Shown piece after piece: positions 8,655 to 17,869 of a stretch of DNA of 64,000 bases. The stretch comes from Geminicoccus harenae. GTDB lineage: Bacteria; Pseudomonadota; Alphaproteobacteria; Geminicoccales; Geminicoccaceae. The DNA lies in assembly GCF_019800005.1 (NCBI RefSeq), contig NZ_JABGCL010000022.1, positions 1 through 64,000 of the forward strand, in the 5' to 3' direction. Position numbers and translations under genes: made by a program. The notes beneath the pieces are model-generated. The model had not been told where the DNA came from. It did not search any database and saw only the letters and a program-made list of their open reading frames with translations. Position 1 is the stretch's first letter. Each line of letters begins with the position of its first letter.

Positions 8655-8738
8655 TCAGGCCCGTGCCACCAGGCGCAGATAGCCGGCCATCAGCAGGAAG
8701 AAGCCGATCCCGGTCCCAAGGTAGATGATGTCGAGCAT
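8655..8738 (-). CDS. 27-residue single-helix peptide upstream of kdpF
   Basis: An ATG at 8738 preceded by GGAG opens a 27-codon frame: MLDIIYLGTGIGFFLLMAGY then LRLVARA. It is one hydrophobic helix followed by positive residues. It ends five bases before the kdpF start and begins with the same MLD as kdpF, so it may be a paralogue or an accessory subunit. Function unknown; the reading rests on position, ribosome site and hydrophobicity. Confidence 0.6.
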   Translation of the reverse strand: MLDIIYLGTGIGFFLLMAGYLRLVARA

Positions 8739-9024
8739 GGTCGAGCTCCGTGGTGGAGCAGGCCTTCTAGCCCTGGACTGTATAAGCGGGCCACGTGAGA
8801 TCCACCCGCGCAGGATAAGGATTGTATAAAGAGCGCCAGTCGAGTGATGGCGGCGGCTTCCAGGCAGGACTGCAGCCCCATTTGGCAGGACTTTCCGGCA
8901 GAACCTTCCGTTTCTATTGCGTCGTCACCGGATAGAAGCTACCCCACCATGGCGACAGGTGACCCGCGCGGCCCGCAGGACCGCAAAGCCCAACTTGGCT
9001 GCTGGCGCTCGCCCGGGGGGCAGG

Positions 9025-9552
9025 ATGGAGTGGGTCGTCGGGATCGTCACGCAGACGCCCGCCTGGGTCTATCTGCTCCTCGCCTATCTCGTCTGGATCG
9101 GGATCAAGGCGCGCCGGCCGGGCCAGGTGAGCCTGACCAGGCTCGCGATCGTGCCGGCCCTGCTGACGGCCTGGGGCCTGCATGATCTCGTCCGGCTGTA
9201 CGGCATCGAGGCCGCCACGGTCCTGCCCTGGCTGGGTGCGCTGGGGCTGGGCGCGCTGCTCGGCCTGTGGCTGCTGCGGGGCCGGGCGATCACGGCCGAC
9301 CGGACGCGCGGCCTGATCCACCGGCTGGCCGACGGTACCGTCCTGCCGTTGGTGCTGGTGGCGTTCGCCCTGAAATACACGTTCGGCGTGGTCGGCGCGG
9401 TCTCGCCCGCGACGCTCGAGCAGCCGTTCTGGCGCCCGGTCGACCTTGGCGCCTACGGCCTGTTCGCCGGCATCTTCGTCGGCAAGTTCCTGGGCTACCT
9501 GCTGCGCTATCTGCGGGCAGCCGGCCCGCGGGAAGGCCCGCTCCGCACCTGA
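9025..9552 (+). CDS. DUF6622-like integral membrane protein
   Basis: The 175-residue product has about five hydrophobic segments (around residues 12-22, 38-56, 62-80, 105-120, 140-162) and resembles small membrane proteins of the DUF6622 type: TPAWVYLLLAYLVWIGIKA, VSLTRLAIVPALLTAWGLH. No catalytic motif is visible and the function is unknown. The ATG at 9025 follows a G-rich Shine-Dalgarno-like stretch; a longer in-frame start at 8917 would add residues unlike the family. It is 46 bases upstream of the autotransporter gene and may share its transcript. Confidence 0.65.
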   Translation: MEWVVGIVTQTPAWVYLLLAYLVWIGIKARRPGQVSLTRLAIVPALLTAWGLHDLVRLYGIEAATVLPWLGALGLGALLGLWLLRGRAITADRTRGLIHRLADGTVLPLVLVAFALKYTFGVVGAVSPATLEQPFWRPVDLGAYGLFAGIFVGKFLGYLLRYLRAAGPREGPLRT

Positions 9553-9598
9553 TCCGAGCATCCGGAATTTTTCCCGAACGGCGCCAATGGGAGGCGGC

Positions 9599-12500
9599 AT
9601 GATCGACTGGGACAGGGTATCGCGCCGGCAGCGTGCCGCACTGTGCGCAGGTACGGCGCTGGTCGGGCTCGCGGGCCTGATCGGCACGCTGCCGGCATGG
9701 GCGGACAGCGGCAACCCCGCCTGCGTCAACACCAACGGCAGCAATTGCCAGATCGGCCTGACCGCCAACCCGGCCGGGCGCGGCCAGACCGGCCCCACGC
9801 CGCCGCCCGACCCGATCACCTACGACTTCACCGACCAGCAGACGCTGAATGCCGGCAATGGTGCGGGTGCCGTCGACTTCGTCACGGTGGCGGGCGACGG
9901 CGGTGCCGCCAACCATGACGGCATGAACGGCGGCACCGGCGGGACCGGCGGCGGCATCGGCACCAGCCAGGCCCCGGTCTCGATCGGCTCGGCCGTCACG
10001 GTGGGCGGCGCCAACGGCGCTGGCATCCTGCGGTTCCTGAGCCAGGGCGGCCGCGGCGGCGGCGGCCAGGGTGCGCATACCGGCACCCGCGGCACCGGCG
10101 GCACCGGTGGTGCCGGCGGCGGCGTCTATGTCGACATGGAAGGTGGGCTCACCTCGTCGGACGCGGGCTCGACCGGCCTGGTGGTGACCTCGCAGGGCGG
10201 CAGCGGCGGCAGTGGCGATGCCGGCTCGACCGGCTTTTTCGGCGCCCATGCCGGCATCGGCGGCAGCGGCGGCACGGTCGGCGTGACCGTCGGCGGCTCG
10301 ATCGACCTGGCCGACACGGGGATCCAGGCATCCAGCTATGGCGGGATGGGCGGCCAGGGCCCGAACGACAATAGCGGCTTCAACAGCGCGTCGGGCAGCA
10401 ATGGCGGCAATGGCGGTGCGGGCGGTGCCGCGACGGTGACCGTGACCGGTGCCGGTGCGGTGACGTCGAGCCAGGCCGATGGCGTCGAGGTGGCGGCCAG
10501 CGGCGGGGACGGCGGCAATGGCGGCAACGGCTCGGCAGCACCCGCCACCGGTGGCGGCACGGGTGGCACGGGCGGCACGGGCGGTGCTGCGACCGGCACC
10601 GTCGATGGCACCGTGCAGGCTGCCGTGATCGGGATGTCCGTGGTCAGCGCCGGTGGTGCCGGCGGCACGGGCGGCACCGCGACGACCGGCGCTGCCAGCG
10701 GCGGCAATGGCGGCCTGGGTGGTGCCGGCGGTACGGCCACCGGCACGGTCAACGGCAGCCTGACCGGCGGCTGGACCGGCCTGACCGTGGCGAGCACCGG
10801 CGGGGCCGGTGGCGATGCCGGCACCGCGAGCGGCAGCAGCAACAGCGGTGCGGGCGGCGGCAATGGCGGCAATGGCGGCCAGGGCGGCTCGGCCACGGCC
10901 ACGATCGCCGGCACCGGCACGGCGACCTCTGCCCTGCTGGGCGTGCTGGCGACGGCGGCGGGCGGCAATGCGGGGAATGGTGCCCAGGCCGGTGCCGGCA
11001 GCGCCACGGGCGGCAATGGCGGCATCGGCGGTAGCGGCGGCCGCCCCAGCGTGATCATCGACGGCAAGGTGGCCGGCACGGCGGGCAGTGCGGTGACCGG
11101 GGTTCTGGCGGTTGCCGATGGCGGCACCGGTGGTGCCGGGGCCGGGGCCGGCGGTGGTAGCGCCACCGGCGGCAATGGCGGCAATGGCGGCCAGAGCGGT
11201 ACCGCGTCGGTCACCGTCGCGAGCGGCGGCAGCGTCACCACGACCGGGGTGGATGCGCCGAAAACCACGTCAGTGGTCGATCCCGGCGTTCACGTCAGCG
11301 CGAATGGCGGGGTCGGCGGTGCCGGCGGCTCGGCGAGCGCGCCGGTCGGCGCCGAGGGCGGCGGTGCCGGCTTCGGCGGTGCCGGCAACAGCGCGATCGC
11401 GGTCATCGACGGTACGGTCACGACCAGCGGCAGCTTCGCCCATGGCGTGCTGGCCCAGGGCGTCGGCGGCCAGGGCGGCAATGGCGGCGATGCCGGCAGC
11501 CTGTTCTGGGCCCATGGCGGCCCCGCGAAGAACGGCGGCCATGCCTGCGCCCCCAATGCCGCCGACTGCAGCGTCGCGGTCTCCGGCACGGGCGGCACGA
11601 TCACCACCACCGGCACCGGCGCCTCGGCGATCGTCGCCCAGAGCATCGGCGGCGGCGGTGGCAGCGGCGGCAACGCCCTGAGCGTCGACACCGCCATCAA
11701 CATCGCGATCGGCGGCAATGGCGGTGCCGGCGGCAATGGCGGCACCGTGTCGATCGGCAGCAATGCCGGTGACGCCAATGCCGGCGTGCTCGACGACACG
11801 CTGGTCACCCGCGGGGCCGATGCCGCGGCGATCGTGGCGCAGAGCGTCGGCGGTGCCGGCGGCAATGGCGGCAACGCGCTGGCGGCCAGCGGCAGCGTGC
11901 TGACCCTCTCGATCGGCGGCGACGGCAAGGGCGGCGGCAATGGCGGGGCGGTGACCGTCACCAATGACGGCGTGATCACCACCTTCGGCCTGCAGTCCGG
12001 CGGCATCGCCGCGCAGAGCGTGGGCGGCGGCGGCGGCAATGGCGGCTCGGGTGTGAGCGTCAGCGCCAACCTGATGACCGCGGCGGTGGCGATCGGCGGT
12101 ACCGGGGCCGGTGGCGGCCCAGGCGGCACGGTGACGCTCACCAACAACGACCAGGTCACCACCTATGGCGCCGATGCCTACGGCATGAAGGCGCAGAGCA
12201 TCAGCGGCGGCGGCGGCGAGGGCGGCACGGCCACCGCGGTAGCACTCGCGGCCTCGCCCGACCCGGAGGTCCCCGCCGTCTCGGTCGCGGTCGGCATCGG
12301 CGGCACGGGCGGTGCGGGCGGCGACCAGTCGAGCAGCCCTGCGGCGATCACCAATAACGGCTTCCTGTCGACCGCGGGCGACGGCGCCATCGGCCTGTTC
12401 GCCCAGAACATCGCCGGCGGCGGCGGCAATGGCGGCGATTCGACCGCATCCTCCTATTCGGCCGGTGCCGGTGACGGCGTCTCGATCAGCTTAGGGGTTG

Positions 12501-15500
12501 CCGGTCCGGGCGGGGCCGGCGGCACGGGCGGGCCGGCGACCGCCACCAACAACGCCCTGGTCCTGACACTCGGCGAATCGGCCCATGGCGTCATGGCGCA
12601 AAGCGTCGGCGGCGGCGGCGGCACGGGCGGCATCGGCGACAGCCAGGCGTCGAACCTGCCGGGCGACTTCAGCGCCTCGACCTCGATCTCGGTCGGCGGC
12701 CAGGGCGGCACCGGCAGCGTCGGCGGCACGGTGCAGGTGGCCAACAGCGGCGGCATCGCGACTCGGGGCGACGGGGCCCGCGCCATCTATGCCCACAGCG
12801 TGGGCGGTGGCGGCGGCGCGTCCGGCGGCGGCGTGGCCAAGGCCAATGCCCAGGACCTGTCGCTCGGCGTGACGCTCGGCGGCAATGCCGGCTCGGGCGG
12901 CAATGGCGGCACGGTCGAGGTCACCAACACGGCCAGCCTGCTGACCCGCGGCAGCGATGCCGATGCCATCCATGCCCAGAGTGTCGGCGGCGGCGGCGGC
13001 TCGGCCGGCAAGGGCTCGTCCACGGCCGGCGGTGCGCAGGATCCCCAGGCCGCCGCCAGCGACCTCGCCACCAGCCTCGCCAACGGGCTGGGCCTCGGCC
13101 AGAACGTGACGACGCTCACGACCGGCGTGTTCAAGGTGGGCGACGGTGCGCTCAAGGACATCAACCAGCTGGCGCAGCTGGAAACCATCCTGCCCGGCGA
13201 CGACGATGCGCTCCGCCTGACCGACGATGACGACGACGGCGAGGCCAGCAACATCGAGCTGAGCGCCACGATCGGCGGCCAGGGCGGTGCCGGCGGCAGC
13301 GGCAACACGGTCACGGTGGACAATAGCGGCAGCATCGCCACCACGGGTGCCCGCTCGGATGGCATCTTCGCCCAGAACCTGGGTGGCGGTGGCGGCGTCG
13401 GCGGTGCCTCCAGCTTCTCGGGCACGCATGGCGATGCCAGCGGCCAGCTCAGGGTCGGTGCCAGTGGCGCCGGCGGCGGGGATGCCTGCATCGACAGCGA
13501 TTGCAACGTCACCGTGACCAACGAGGCGGGCGGCTCGATCCGCACGGGCGGCGTGACCGCGAACGGCATCACCGCGCAGAGCATCGGCGGCGGCGGCGGC
13601 AAGGGCGGCGTCACCGCCTCGGCCAGCGGCGCGCTCAAGGATCTGACCCTGACGCTCGGCGGCTCGGGCGGACGGGGCGGTGCCGGCGGCCCGGTGACCG
13701 TCGACGTTTATGGCGCGATCGACACCACCGGCCGGCATGCCTACGGCATCCTCGCCCAGAGCACCGGCGGGGGCGGCGGCATCGCCCACGCGCTCTCCAG
13801 CGACCGCAAGACCGATTCGACCGATCCGGGCGACATCGGTCTCGCCGTCGCGATCGGCGGCCAGGGCGGCGCCGGCGGCGATGGCGGTGCGGTCACCGTC
13901 AATGTCGGCCAGTCCGCGGTGAGTCATGTCGGGACCAGCGGCATGGGTGCCATCGGCCTGGTGGCGCAGAGCATCGGCGGCGGTGGCGGCCTGGTGGTCG
14001 CGACCAGCACGGACACCGACGACAGCAACCTGGCGGGCCTGAGCAGCGCCACGGTCATCCCGGTGACCATCGGCAGCAGCAACGGGACGAGCGGCAATGG
14101 CGGCAGCGTCACCGTCACGCTCGACCCGACCGACGCCAACCACACCACCGGCAATCTTCAGACCACCGGCAGCGACGCCTATGGCGTGCTGGCGCAGAGC
14201 GTGGGCGGCGGCGGCGGCCTGGTGGTCGGCGGCAGCAATCCGCAGGACGTGCTGGGCAAGCTGTTCGCCGCGGGCAGCCAGACCGGCAATGGCGGTGCCG
14301 TCAGCGTGACGGTCAACAACGGCTTCAGCATGGGCACGGCCGGTGCCGGTGCCGTGGGCGTGCTGGCGCAGAGCATCGGCGGCGGCGGCGGCGTGATCGG
14401 CGGCCTGTCCGGCGTCGACCTGACCCAGGCGATCCGGGCCACGCCCGTGGCGCAGAGCGGCCAGGGCGGCAATGTCACCGTCGACCTGGAAAGCGGCGGC
14501 AACATCGTGACCAGCGGCCCGGGCGCGCATGTGATCGTGGCGCAGAGCCTGGGCGGCGGCGGTGGCATCCTCAGCCAGCCGGACGGCAGCGGCTACGCCT
14601 TTGCCGGCAGCAGCCCCTACGCGAACTGCAGCGGGCCTACCTGCACCGGTGCCGTGACCGTCACGCTCGGCGGCAACACGGTGGTCCGGCCGCTGGGCGA
14701 GGGCGCCTATGGCGTGGTCGTGCAGAGCCAGGGCAACGGCGTCAACGACACGACCATCAACGTCAATGGCGGCTTCATCGAGAGCTGGGCCAAGTCGGCC
14801 GGCGCCATCTTCATCGCCGGTGCCGGCACCAACACCGTCAACAACAGCGGCACCATCGACGACGGCTCGGACAGCTCGCTGCCGGGCGGCCCCACGGCGA
14901 ACGCCACCGGCGTCTCGATCACCGGCAACCAGCCGGCCACGATCAACAACAATAGCGGCGGCACGATCAACGGCTCGATCGTGCTGCCCAACGGCAGCAG
15001 CGCGCTCAACAACAATGGCGGCACCTACAATCCCGGCAGCACGGTCGATCTCGGCCAGGATGGCGTACTGACCAATGCCGGCACGGTGAGCGTGGGCGGC
15101 ACGGGCCGGATCAGGTCCACGGCGCTGGCCGCGGACTATGTCCAGACCCCTGCCGGCCACCTCCTGGTCGATACCGGCCATGTGGCGGGCACGGCCGACC
15201 GGCTGGAGGTGAGCGGCGACGTCGATCTGGCCGGCACCATCACGGTGCGCCCGCACGCCCTGATCCCGGCCACCGTCACCGTGCTGTCCGCCGTCGGTGC
15301 CCTCGATCTGGGCGAGGGCTTCGGTGCTACCCGCAGCCACCTGTTCACCTTCACCCCCTCGCTCGATGCGACTGGCAAGTCCGTCCAGGTGACGCCGTCG
15401 GCCGACTTCCACGTCGACGACGACCGCCTGAGCAGCGGCCAGCAGAGCCTGGCCGCGCATCTGGCGCGCCTGTGGGAAGGCGAACGCCCGGAAAGCTTCG

Positions 15501-16525
15501 CCACCGGCTTTGCCCGGCTGGCCAACGAAGCCAGGATCACCGACAGCACCAGCTACGGCCAGGCCCTGAACGAGCTGTCCGGCCAGTCGGTGAGCGCCAT
15601 CGGCGCCTCGCGGCACCAGGCGGGCCAGCGGTTCGTCGCGGCCATGAACAGCTGCCCGGTCTTCGAAGGCGACGGTACCCGGCAGCGCGAGCGGGACTGC
15701 GGCTGGGTGCGCACCAGCGGGGGCGGCAGCGACCGCAAGGCCGGCGGCGACCAGCTGGGCTTCATCGAGCGCGCGGTGCTGCTCCAGGCCGGCGGGCAGA
15801 AGGAGATCGCCGACGGCTGGTTCCTGGGCGGCTCGCTCGCCTACGAGAACAGCACGCTGGACGCCCGGCAGGGTGCCGGCAGCGCCCATGGCGACGGGGT
15901 GCTGGCGGGCCTGCTGGTCAAGCGCCAGTTCGGCAACTGGGTGGTCTCCGGGACGCTCGCCGGCGGCTATGGCTGGTACGACAGCAAGCGCCATCTCGAC
16001 CTGGGCGGCATCCGGCAGACCGCCGCGGCCTCGCCGGAGACCCAGCAGCTGGGCCTGTCAACCCGGATCGCCTACCAGCTGCCGTTCGAGGGCTGGTACC
16101 TTGAGCCCTACCTGGACCTGGACGCCACCTACCTGCGCACCGGCAGCTACACCGAAAGCGGGGCCGGCGCCCTCGACCTCAGCGTCGACAGCGCCGATGA
16201 CGTGAAATTCGCCGCTTCGCCGATGATCGAGCTGGGCGGCAGGGTCCTGCTCCAGGACGGGGTGACGCTGCGCCCCTATGCCAGCCTGGGTGCCGTGTTC
16301 TACGACGACAACGACTGGCATGCCGACACCAGGTTCGCCGGCGCACCGGCCAGTGCCGGGACGTTCCAGGCGAGCACGGAGCTGCCGGACACGCTGGGCC
16401 GGCTGAACCTGGGCCTGGAGCTGCAGGCGGCCGACCAGATCCAGATCCGGCTCGAATATGCGGGCGAGCTGGGCGAGGACTATCAGGGCCACAGCGGGAC
16501 GCTCCGGTTCAACTATCTGTTCTGA
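9599..16525 (+). CDS. giant glycine-rich autotransporter (type V secretion)
   Basis: A 2308-residue protein. Residues 1-36 are a signal peptide (RRQRAALCAGTALVGLAGLI, then PAWADS). Residues about 80-650 are almost pure GGxGG repeats. Residues about 680-1715 hold 16 copies of a 57-77-residue unit, each ending in a variant of AQSIGGGGG. Residues about 1715-1930 carry NNSGGTINGS-type beta-helix repeats. The last 276 residues (from about 2033) form an autotransporter beta-barrel ending FNYLF. Such proteins insert the barrel in the outer membrane and expose the passenger. The role is probably adhesion or surface coating, by inference. GGGAGG at 9589-9594 supports the ATG at 9599. Confidence 0.85.
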   Translation: MIDWDRVSRRQRAALCAGTALVGLAGLIGTLPAWADSGNPACVNTNGSNCQIGLTANPAGRGQTGPTPPPDPITYDFTDQQTLNAGNGAGAVDFVTVAGDGGAANHDGMNGGTGGTGGGIGTSQAPVSIGSAVTVGGANGAGILRFLSQGGRGGGGQGAHTGTRGTGGTGGAGGGVYVDMEGGLTSSDAGSTGLVVTSQGGSGGSGDAGSTGFFGAHAGIGGSGGTVGVTVGGSIDLADTGIQASSYGGMGGQGPNDNSGFNSASGSNGGNGGAGGAATVTVTGAGAVTSSQADGVEVAASGGDGGNGGNGSAAPATGGGTGGTGGTGGAATGTVDGTVQAAVIGMSVVSAGGAGGTGGTATTGAASGGNGGLGGAGGTATGTVNGSLTGGWTGLTVASTGGAGGDAGTASGSSNSGAGGGNGGNGGQGGSATATIAGTGTATSALLGVLATAAGGNAGNGAQAGAGSATGGNGGIGGSGGRPSVIIDGKVAGTAGSAVTGVLAVADGGTGGAGAGAGGGSATGGNGGNGGQSGTASVTVASGGSVTTTGVDAPKTTSVVDPGVHVSANGGVGGAGGSASAPVGAEGGGAGFGGAGNSAIAVIDGTVTTSGSFAHGVLAQGVGGQGGNGGDAGSLFWAHGGPAKNGGHACAPNAADCSVAVSGTGGTITTTGTGASAIVAQSIGGGGGSGGNALSVDTAINIAIGGNGGAGGNGGTVSIGSNAGDANAGVLDDTLVTRGADAAAIVAQSVGGAGGNGGNALAASGSVLTLSIGGDGKGGGNGGAVTVTNDGVITTFGLQSGGIAAQSVGGGGGNGGSGVSVSANLMTAAVAIGGTGAGGGPGGTVTLTNNDQVTTYGADAYGMKAQSISGGGGEGGTATAVALAASPDPEVPAVSVAVGIGGTGGAGGDQSSSPAAITNNGFLSTAGDGAIGLFAQNIAGGGGNGGDSTASSYSAGAGDGVSISLGVAGPGGAGGTGGPATATNNALVLTLGESAHGVMAQSVGGGGGTGGIGDSQASNLPGDFSASTSISVGGQGGTGSVGGTVQVANSGGIATRGDGARAIYAHSVGGGGGASGGGVAKANAQDLSLGVTLGGNAGSGGNGGTVEVTNTASLLTRGSDADAIHAQSVGGGGGSAGKGSSTAGGAQDPQAAASDLATSLANGLGLGQNVTTLTTGVFKVGDGALKDINQLAQLETILPGDDDALRLTDDDDDGEASNIELSATIGGQGGAGGSGNTVTVDNSGSIATTGARSDGIFAQNLGGGGGVGGASSFSGTHGDASGQLRVGASGAGGGDACIDSDCNVTVTNEAGGSIRTGGVTANGITAQSIGGGGGKGGVTASASGALKDLTLTLGGSGGRGGAGGPVTVDVYGAIDTTGRHAYGILAQSTGGGGGIAHALSSDRKTDSTDPGDIGLAVAIGGQGGAGGDGGAVTVNVGQSAVSHVGTSGMGAIGLVAQSIGGGGGLVVATSTDTDDSNLAGLSSATVIPVTIGSSNGTSGNGGSVTVTLDPTDANHTTGNLQTTGSDAYGVLAQSVGGGGGLVVGGSNPQDVLGKLFAAGSQTGNGGAVSVTVNNGFSMGTAGAGAVGVLAQSIGGGGGVIGGLSGVDLTQAIRATPVAQSGQGGNVTVDLESGGNIVTSGPGAHVIVAQSLGGGGGILSQPDGSGYAFAGSSPYANCSGPTCTGAVTVTLGGNTVVRPLGEGAYGVVVQSQGNGVNDTTINVNGGFIESWAKSAGAIFIAGAGTNTVNNSGTIDDGSDSSLPGGPTANATGVSITGNQPATINNNSGGTINGSIVLPNGSSALNNNGGTYNPGSTVDLGQDGVLTNAGTVSVGGTGRIRSTALAADYVQTPAGHLLVDTGHVAGTADRLEVSGDVDLAGTITVRPHALIPATVTVLSAVGALDLGEGFGATRSHLFTFTPSLDATGKSVQVTPSADFHVDDDRLSSGQQSLAAHLARLWEGERPESFATGFARLANEARITDSTSYGQALNELSGQSVSAIGASRHQAGQRFVAAMNSCPVFEGDGTRQRERDCGWVRTSGGGSDRKAGGDQLGFIERAVLLQAGGQKEIADGWFLGGSLAYENSTLDARQGAGSAHGDGVLAGLLVKRQFGNWVVSGTLAGGYGWYDSKRHLDLGGIRQTAAASPETQQLGLSTRIAYQLPFEGWYLEPYLDLDATYLRTGSYTESGAGALDLSVDSADDVKFAASPMIELGGRVLLQDGVTLRPYASLGAVFYDDNDWHADTRFAGAPASAGTFQASTELPDTLGRLNLGLELQAADQIQIRLEYAGELGEDYQGHSGTLRFNYLF

Positions 16526-16530
16526 TCCTC

Positions 16531-16561
16531 GGCGCTGCATAGGCCAGGCCCGTGCAGCGCC
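16531..16561 (+). terminator. hairpin after the autotransporter gene
   Basis: A perfect 9-bp stem (16531-16539 with 16553-16561) with a 13-base loop lies six bases after the stop codon. It is not followed by a clear T-tract, so it may be a weak terminator or an mRNA-stabilising hairpin. Confidence 0.45.
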
Positions 16562-16648
16562 GCTTGCCCTTGCCACCAGCATGGTGCTCGCCCGGCGACC
16601 CGCGCAGGGGGCTGAAACGCGGCCTCTCACGTTCCCGAGACATTAGCT

Positions 16649-16666
16649 AAAATTGTTGTCAATTTT
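16649..16666. promoter_or_regulatory. AT-rich inverted repeat upstream of a small gene
   Basis: AAAATTG and CAATTTT form a 7-bp inverted repeat around TTGT, in an AT-rich patch that stands out from the GC-rich surroundings. It lies 70 bases upstream of the small gene starting at 16736 and could be an operator or promoter element. No matching regulator is known. Confidence 0.3.
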
Positions 16667-16735
16667 TCCCGAATGCGTTCACTGTCAGGTAGCAGACGGC
16701 TAGATAGCCACCATAGCGACAGGCAGGAGCCGGAC

Positions 16736-16948
16736 ATGACCAGGGCGCACCGGGCAGCTCGTCTCGAACTGGGGGAAGGAGAACTCTGTCTTTCCCGGGC
16801 CGATGCCGAGCTGCTCCATCGCGTGGCGGCGGCATTGGCCAGAAACGATGGCCGCGCCCAGTGCCTGCGCCAGATCATCCAGCACACCGGCCAGGCCCCG
16901 ATCACGTTCACGGGGTGGCTGGCAACTTCCGGCAAGACCAGGCAATAG
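16736..16948 (+). CDS. small hypothetical protein (70 aa)
   Basis: An ATG with CAGGAG about five bases upstream opens a 70-residue frame. The protein is soluble-looking, with an acidic ELGEGELCLSRADAELLHRV segment and a probable helix LARNDGRAQCLRQIIQH. I do not recognise a family. Its own AT-rich upstream region and plausible ribosome site favour a real gene. Confidence 0.4.
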   Translation: MTRAHRAARLELGEGELCLSRADAELLHRVAAALARNDGRAQCLRQIIQHTGQAPITFTGWLATSGKTRQ

Positions 16949-17186
16949 CCCCGACTCCCGGTTGGCAGGCAGCGGGCGCATGCTCGCGTACCGGAGGACA
17001 TAACCGGAAGGCGGAAAGGCGCGAACGGCTCTGCGCAGGGATGCGCTGCCTAGCCGCTCGCACCTGGGAGCATAGCAAAACAGGAAGGCAGCCATAGTGC
17101 GGCGCAGCGTCCCGCCTGCCGGACGAGCGGACGGCCCGAGGGCCGTGCATAGACCGGCGCTGTCGGGGCAGCCGCTTCGCGACCTG

Positions 17187-17217
17187 AAAAAGGACCGCCC
17201 GGCAACAGGCCGGGCGG
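17187..17217 (-). terminator. Rho-independent terminator, minus strand
   Basis: A 9-bp GC stem (17195-17203 with 17209-17217, loop of five) is followed on the minus strand by CCTTTTT. It would end transcripts arriving from the right. The nearest clear minus-strand gene is the TetR regulator, which ends 650 bases away, so a small RNA or a small gene may lie between. Confidence 0.7.
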
Positions 17218-17301
17218 CAACACGAGGGAGGACATTCCACGCTCGACCGGTGAGGGGAAGGGGACCGGTGAGCATGCACGACAATAACTATCCAGCCCGG
17301 C

Positions 17302-17436
17302 TTATCGTGCCCGCGACCAGACGTCGCTGACACGGGAGCAGAACTCGTGCATCGAGGCAAGGTCCGGAACCACGCCGTAGCGGATGATTTCCGGAAGAAA
17401 CGCATCACTCACCCTGGATGATCCTACACGCCACAT
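17302..17436 (-). CDS. candidate small protein (44 aa) ahead of a terminator
   Basis: An ATG at 17436 starts a 44-codon frame ending in TAA 85 bases before the minus-strand terminator. The product (MWRVGSSRVSDAFLPEIIRY at its start) has two Cys-poor helical stretches and no known motif. The only support is an open frame in front of a terminator. Confidence 0.2.
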   Translation of the reverse strand: MWRVGSSRVSDAFLPEIIRYGVVPDLASMHEFCSRVSDVWSRAR

Positions 17437-17869
17437 GATGGTATCATCCTGCCCGGCTACGTTCGTCCTCGAAGAGGTCCGGGAGTCGTTCGAGCAGTAT
17501 GACCACCCCCAGGCCGCATCGAGCGAGGATCGGCCGGCGCGTCGGATCTTACTGGCTCCCGCGCGTCCGCATCGTCGGGCGCGACGGGCAGAGGTGGAGA
17601 ACCGTCGGTCATCCGGTTGCGAACTCAAGGGGCAATGATCTGCGGATCATCGCGCTGGTCACCATGATCATCCCATACCCCTGATACGTCATAAGACCAC
17701 TACTAGTAGATGAAGAAGGCGATCGGCTCGGGCGGGCGGTGCCGGCGGCGGGGCAGATGAACGCGGCTGGCCATGCCGGCTTGCGGGCAGCCAGGATCGG
17801 GGGATGCAGCTCCGATCCGCCGTGCGTTCCGTCTGCTTCCGGACGCGCAGGTACCGGAACATGCGGCGC

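Larger units (their letters stand above)
16949..17869. other. mostly non-coding stretch
   Basis: Apart from one weak 44-codon frame and a minus-strand terminator listed separately, I see no convincing gene in these 921 bases. Frames are short, poorly started and without recognisable motifs on either strand. Base composition is less GC-rich at 17280-17480 and 17630-17710 than around it. Confidence 0.55.

Noticed and set aside
9840..14740. Possible CRISPR or DNA satellite array
   Set aside because: The repeats are protein repeats that vary in DNA sequence and length, have no constant spacers, and stay in one open frame from signal peptide to beta-barrel.
12491..15994. 1167-codon open frame antisense to the autotransporter
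   Set aside because: It is a by-product of the repetitive GC-rich GGC/GCC codons of the autotransporter. It has no ribosome site, no signal and no recognisable domain.
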